The notes beneath the pieces are model-generated. The model made no database searches. It had not been told where the DNA came from and saw only the letters and a program-made list of their open reading frames with translations. Below are positions 59,978-64,000 of a DNA stretch of 64,000 nucleotides, piece after piece (the stretch's first letter is position 1; each line of letters opens with the position of its first letter). The position numbers and the translations under genes are program-made. This DNA comes from Zygnema cylindricum (lineage: Eukaryota > Streptophyta > Zygnematophyceae > Zygnematales > Zygnemataceae), in contig JBBHKE010000477.1 in NCBI GenBank assembly GCA_037447655.1, forward strand, positions 63,250 to 127,249. Direction: 5' to 3'.

Positions 59978-62572
59978 CATATATATATGAAATAATACAT
60001 TCGTTTTGCAGTTTTTCTGAACTTTAGAATGTTGTTCTGGACATTCCTACGATTTCTTGAAACCTGATGTCTTGGAAGTTGGTCAATAACCTATCAGCAG
60101 TATGCACCTTCACGTGTCAGGGAATTCAGAATCATATCTCTTCAAGTTTGCAGACTAACAAGAAAAAATAAAAGCAGGTTACATCTGCCAGTTGCTCAGG
60201 ACTTGCAACTAGAGGGAAATAGCTGTCAAGAGAGTTCAGAAAAAATACCAAGCATATTTCAGAAAAGATTCAAACAAGTAAAACATACTACTTTCTCAGT
60301 CCAACCCCAATCCTAGAGCTAAAAGATTGTTTGGTCAGTCTAAAATGATTAAAACCTCAAACAGTGTAAAGTACACAAGTTCCATAAAAAGAAGTGCATT
60401 CAGAAGGTAAAAGTGACTCACAGCAAGGAGCAGCAAGAGCCCAATTAAGGCACGGTCTCGCAGACCTTCCTGTTCACTAAACAGGACCTCCTGAAGCAAC
60501 CAGCGACAGGTAGCTCGTAGTAGTTGACCACCACTGGCCTTCCCAAAAAGAACCCTCCCATGGCGTCGAACCTGCAAAAAGTCAAGATCCCACGTTATTC
60601 CATATTCACATTTTGCGCAAACAAGGCTCTCTTGCTGTTTTGCTGATTTGTCGCCATAAAGGTAATCCTAAAAACAAAATGGAAAAGCAGCTGCGTACCA
60701 GTCTGGATTCCAGTTCCGTTTGTAAACCACGACACTTAACCCTGACCTTTCACAGGACTGAGTAAGCATACAGAAATTTCAAGGAGGACATGCAAACTAT
60801 AAATTAGGAAGTCGAAGTAAAAGACAGAAGTAAGCACCCATTGCAAAATGCTGCAAGAGATCAGGACCAGATTATTCAAGAGTCCAAGAACAGAGTATGT
60901 GCAATAACTACATGCAAGAATGGTGTGCTCCTCATAATGTTTGCTACATCAACAAAAGAAACGATTTTAAACTTGCTGTTTGACTCAAATTTTCTAAGAA
61001 CCACCAATACCTCAAGGGTAATCAAAGGGGAAACAGGTGCAATTTCGTTTTAATTTCTTACGAAAAATCTGACATTCACCGGACCATGACGTATAATAAT
61101 TTTTTATGTTCGTGAATTGTTGAAATGAGGCCCTTGTCATCCTCCCATCCATAATTTTATGACCTTAAACAGCAGTACTTTCTCAAATGGAGAAGAAATG
61201 TGCATAAACGCATGAAATTTCCTGATCATGTCCCATGGGATAGATTCAGAATATGAAGTATCCTGCTGAATATCCCTGCAAAAAAGTGTTTACAGGCGAT
61301 ATTTATGCAGAGAGAGAGAGAGAGAGGGAGAGAGAGTGTGCGAGAGAGAGATGGCACTTACCAGCTTTTCAAATAACGGAACAAAATTATTCCAAGCAGG
61401 CAGCGAGAAAGGCAGGCGATGGAAAGCTGCAAAGGGCGCCCAAACAAACTCCTCTACAGTGGCCCCATCCACCTCTTGTTGAGACTGCTGAATGGCGTCA
61501 GACAGCAGCTCCACTACTGCATGAACTGGCCGCTTGTGATACGAAGCTGCTGGTTTTTGGCCCGACTGAACAAACATCACGCACGCGATTCGGGAGCATG
61601 TTGTCTATTAGAACCAGTGTTGGGCCAAGTGGAAAAATGACAACTCTCATCGTGTACCAGATTTAGGAACATGTTGTGAATTAGGCTCAGTGGAAAAATG
61701 ACAACTCTGGAAGCAAAAGAAAGAATAGGCAACCCAGTTGCTTCCACTACCTGTGGCTTCGTCAGTGCGTGTGGTCCTTTACACAAATAAACTGTCCATG
61801 TTTAGCAGGATCCACAATTGTACTTGACCATCCAGACGTCGCATAAACATGGTTTGGGCTGAGCTAGTGGTAAATGTTACTGGACATTTTATATAATTTC
61901 AAATCAGCCATAACTAAGTAGTTTGTGAGCATCCTGAAAACCTTCCATCGCAAGAAAATGGGCATCATGCAGCAGGTATCAAGCTGAAGTTAAGAAATAC
62001 AAGGGAGTAAAATCCAACTAATCATCGTTTGTAGCAAGCCACCAGTTCTCCAATAGGCAGCTGAACGTCTCATTATCAAGGAATAACTTAAAACCAGATG
62101 CATAGATGTTATGGTGTTACATATACTATTGAACAATTTGCGCTGGACTCTCTTTCCGGGAGAAAATTACAACAATCTGAAAGCTGCTCACCAATCTATA
62201 ATCTGAAAGCTTTGTGCCCACCAATGAATAAACCTGAAAGCTTCGTGCCACCAAAGAATAATCTGAAAGCTTTATGCCCACCAATGAACAATCTGAAAGC
62301 TTTGTGCTCACCAAAGAATAATCTGAAAGCTGCTGTGCCAGGAGACGATACAGCTGGAGCCATGCATCTCCACCGGAAGACTCGGCAGCGCTTATGTCAG
62401 CTTGGAGCTGCACCAGGCTGAGAAGCACTTCCTGCTTCTCCTCATCTGTTAGCAGGTGAGATAGACACTCGGCTCCCGCTTCTTCTGAAGAAGTGCCCTG
62501 CTGCTGCTCGGTCACTCGAGCTCCTTCAATAGAACTTTGCCGGGTCGGCGCAGGCTTCAAGTGGAGAGCCAT
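51854..62572 (-). CDS. DOCK-family guanine nucleotide exchange factor (SPIKE1-like), 3' exons
   Basis: This minus-strand gene encodes a DOCK-type activator of Rho/ROP GTPases, which in plants steers actin and cell shape. Exons: 62572-62312, 61565-61362, 60571-60422, 59725-58622, about 58034-57932, 57830-56817, 56331-56108, 53579-53441 and 52951-51854 (stop TAA). All junction phases agree except at the exon near 58034, where a small exon may be missed. The DHR2 catalytic domain shows as [91 protein letters not shown] and the C-terminal [15 protein letters not shown], each in the order and spacing of SPIKE1. Odd points are a poly-G insert with two RLxxQSSxAIMQS motifs inside DHR2, weak identity to land-plant SPIKE1, and plastid-like DNA in the 2.5-kb intron. 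The 5' end (DHR1) lies outside the window or was not recognised. Confidence 0.85.
53897..54044 (-). pseudogene. CysA-type ABC transporter ATPase fragment inside a DOCK intron
   Basis: Minus-strand codons read [19 protein letters not shown] then [17 protein letters not shown] and NRFVGN. This is the H-loop (THD) and following region of a sulfate/molybdate/polyamine importer ATPase (CysA/PotA group). The segment is only about 48 codons, preceded by TTTACAG, which could be a splice acceptor, and followed by unrelated sequence. In algae and bryophytes cysA is a plastid gene. Codon use here is less AT-biased than typical plastid genes, so an old plastid transfer and a nuclear exon are both possible. 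Confidence 0.65.
54142..54699. other. 558-N assembly gap
   Basis: A run of N inside the DOCK intron, between the ABC-ATPase fragment and the psb30 copy. A 21-codon minus-strand frame ([13 protein letters not shown]...) starts at 54764 and runs into the gap. I could not identify it. Confidence 0.97.
54866..54967 (-). CDS. psb30: plastid-type Psb30 (Ycf12), photosystem II subunit, complete 33-codon copy
   Basis: The frame from ATG at 54967 to TAG at 54866 encodes 33 residues starting [17 protein letters not shown] and ending [10 protein letters not shown]. It has the length, single membrane helix and termini of Psb30/Ycf12, a small photosystem II core subunit encoded in plastid genomes of cyanobacteria-derived lineages but lost in flowering plants. 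The flanks (54700-55560) are strongly AT-rich, like plastid intergenic DNA. It sits inside an intron of a nuclear DOCK gene, on the same strand, next to an assembly gap. It is therefore a nuclear plastid-DNA insertion or a scaffold join with a plastid read. Nothing suggests expression from this site. Confidence 0.85.
   Translation of the reverse strand: MNLEVVAQLTVLALVVVFGPFVIGLLALRNGNL
55612..55733. repeat. 61-bp direct repeat, two copies, in a DOCK intron
   Basis: CAATCATACATGGGCAAAAA... and a near-identical copy follow each other (CATACATGGGCAAAAATTGA at about 55628 and 55689), ending in CCTAAATATCC. Confidence 0.85.
59935..59990. repeat. (ATACAT)n microsatellite in a DOCK intron
   Basis: ATACATATACATATACATAT-type repeat in the intron between the exons at 60422 and 59725. 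Confidence 0.85.
62158..62340. repeat. about 30-bp minisatellite covering an exon end and its splice donor
   Basis: Six imperfect units with the plus-strand core AATCTGAAAGCTTTGTGC followed by CCACCAA(T/A)GAA. The unit at 62300-62325 supplies the end of the DOCK exon (SDYSL) and its donor TTTG|GTGAGC. Two other units keep a similar TTGGTG(A/G)GCA. Confidence 0.85.
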
Positions 62573-64000
62573 CTGGGGACAGCAATGGCACAAGATAAGA
62601 TGAGAAAATCTAAACTAAAGTAGACATGCCCAAAGCAGTACGATTTCATATGAAAACATTAAGTCAATTTTTGGCGCAGTCATTGAGTGGAACGCCATCT
62701 AAAGACAGCAGTAGGACAAGGTGAGAAGAGACCATCTTCTTAAGTGAAGAAGGCATATTCAAACCAACGTGTCATGACATTATTTAGATAGTCAACCTCA
62801 ATTTTCCGATTCAAAAAATTCATGCATCTGCAAACAGCAGCAACAAAAGAGTCTCCTCCATTCTTAATACCAAGTGTAGCACATTGCCATGTCATGGATC
62901 TTGCAGGGTTCACAGAGGATGTTGCAACAAATCAGATAACTTTTACAGCGTTTCTCTATGCAACAGGATGCCAGTTTCGGGATACCTCCCAAGCTAATGT
63001 ATTAACAAGGCCCTCAAAGCCAGCAGATAAATCGACAAAAACTTGTTTATCTCAAGTTTGAGAATTCAAAATATTTGTTCGACTATACAGTAGCTTTATC
63101 GGTGGTTGAATCCACCGTCTACCTAGCCATTAAGCATGAAGAGCCTAGTTTTCAATCGGACTTTTCAAAGCGAGAATCTAAGTTATAATTTGACACTCTT
63201 GATCAGTTCCAATCAATGTTACCTCTGCACCTTCAATTTTTCTTCTCTTCAGCTGAAAACTCTATATTGCCACCTTCCAGCATTGGTACAAAACTAAAAA
63301 CAGTTTGTGTAGCGTTCATGAGCCGATCAAAAATCTAACAAAAACCATGGATCCCCCTTACTACGTGGCTAAGAGAAGCCTTTTCTTCTTCTTGCTCTTC
63401 TTTGAACCTCCCATTATAAAATGTCCTCATTCCTCCTCGCTGTACTCGCAATATCGTTGACCTATCTCCCTTCCAACGTGATGCACATTCATTCTTCACC
63501 AATAGTAACGTGTTGTACAAAAGCCATTGATCCTACATTGCTTAAAATCTCCGAGCAACTGTTCATCCTTGAATCCTGCCAAAATCCTCAAAAGATGGAC
63601 ACTCTTGCCAATACATGATTTCCTACTCAAGCTTCCCAATCTAAAACATCATAATAGCTTATATAATCGTCCATGACACCAACAGCCTAAAGACGATACA
63701 CTATTTACACGTGGCAGCTCCGGATTTGTCTACAGTGACTTTTTTTGACAAGACAACCGGCGGATTTGCAATCCAGCTATACTTGTTTCCCTGTCAGAAA
63801 GTAAGCAACAGGGCCAGCACAGATTCCTGGACCAGAGACCAATCCACATTCTCCGGGAAAAAAGGGTGCGGACGAACAACCGTATAGTACTCCACCTCCG
63901 TCGACTGTCATTAATGGAGGCCTAAGGCCAATCATAACCTATGGAGCGCTAGGCTTTCCTGCAGAGCTGGCGCTCGTTGGGCCACACGGAACATGGAATG
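62573..64000. other. upstream part of the DOCK gene or intergenic, no exon recognised
   Basis: Because the exon at 62572 starts right after a good acceptor (GCTGTCCCCAG), the gene must continue upstream. I could not recognise further exons here. A minus-strand frame at 63520-63335 (GDRSTILRVQRGGMRTFYNG) and one at about 63950-63785 (MIGLRPPLMTVDGGGVLYGC) are possible coding pieces without assignment. Confidence 0.4.

Noticed and set aside
62098-62421. Plus-strand frame with [10 protein letters not shown] repeats
   Set aside because: It arises from the 30-bp minisatellite on the antisense strand of a DOCK exon and intron.
63785-64000. Possible coding exon on the minus strand (MIGLRPPLMTVDGGG)
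   Set aside because: Reads somewhat like protein but is short, has flanking stops and no recognisable family, so it was left unassigned.

Overview
This is nuclear DNA from a green-lineage (streptophyte) plant or alga. The evidence is GT-AG introns, long intergenic stretches, Ty1-copia elements, a pogo-like DDE transposase, many small inverted-repeat transposons, and a DOCK-family (SPIKE1-like) Rho/ROP exchange-factor gene. A copy of plastid psb30 (ycf12) and an ABC-ATPase fragment of the CysA type lie inside one intron of that gene. Flowering-plant plastids have lost both genes, and the DOCK domain looks clearly diverged from the strongly conserved land-plant SPIKE1. Both points favour a bryophyte or, more likely, a streptophyte alga. 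That placement is inference.

Layout. 1-7.6 kb: broken Ty1-copia remnants in both orientations with LTRs of about 0.9 kb, including a tandem triplication inside one RNase H domain. 8.3-15.6 kb: two partial copies of a spliced pogo/CENP-B-type transposase on the minus strand, an acidic repeat-containing ORF between them, clusters of short palindromes built on AGCGACGAG/CTCGTCGCT, purine-rich minisatellites and a 10-N scaffold gap. 15.7-27.6 kb: no host gene seen. This part is a nest of at least eight small elements with CACCG(C/T)GAATCG termini at TA sites, three PIF/Harbinger-like elements with exact TAA/TTA duplications, one further TA-inserted element, an 848-bp duplication and an A/TA microsatellite. 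27.6-33.4 kb: intergenic.

33.4-43.2 kb: a plus-strand host gene of six exons for a very large, low-complexity, probably nuclear protein with a (GSEK)n tract. I do not recognise it. Exons 2 to 6 join in phase; the end of exon 1 is unresolved. 44.2-48.2 kb: two decayed minus-strand non-LTR retrotransposon copies whose reverse transcriptase is followed by a CCHC knuckle and a restriction-like endonuclease motif, then a 27-bp minisatellite. 48.7-51.8 kb: intergenic.

51.85-62.57 kb (and probably beyond the window): the minus-strand DOCK gene. Eight of nine recognised exons have matching phases, and its C-terminal half is a recognisable DHR2 domain. The intron between DHR2 exons at 56.1 and 53.6 kb holds the plastid-like sequence and a 558-N gap. 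The two host genes face each other, and everything else is repeat-derived. I found no operon, CRISPR array, rRNA or intact tRNA gene.
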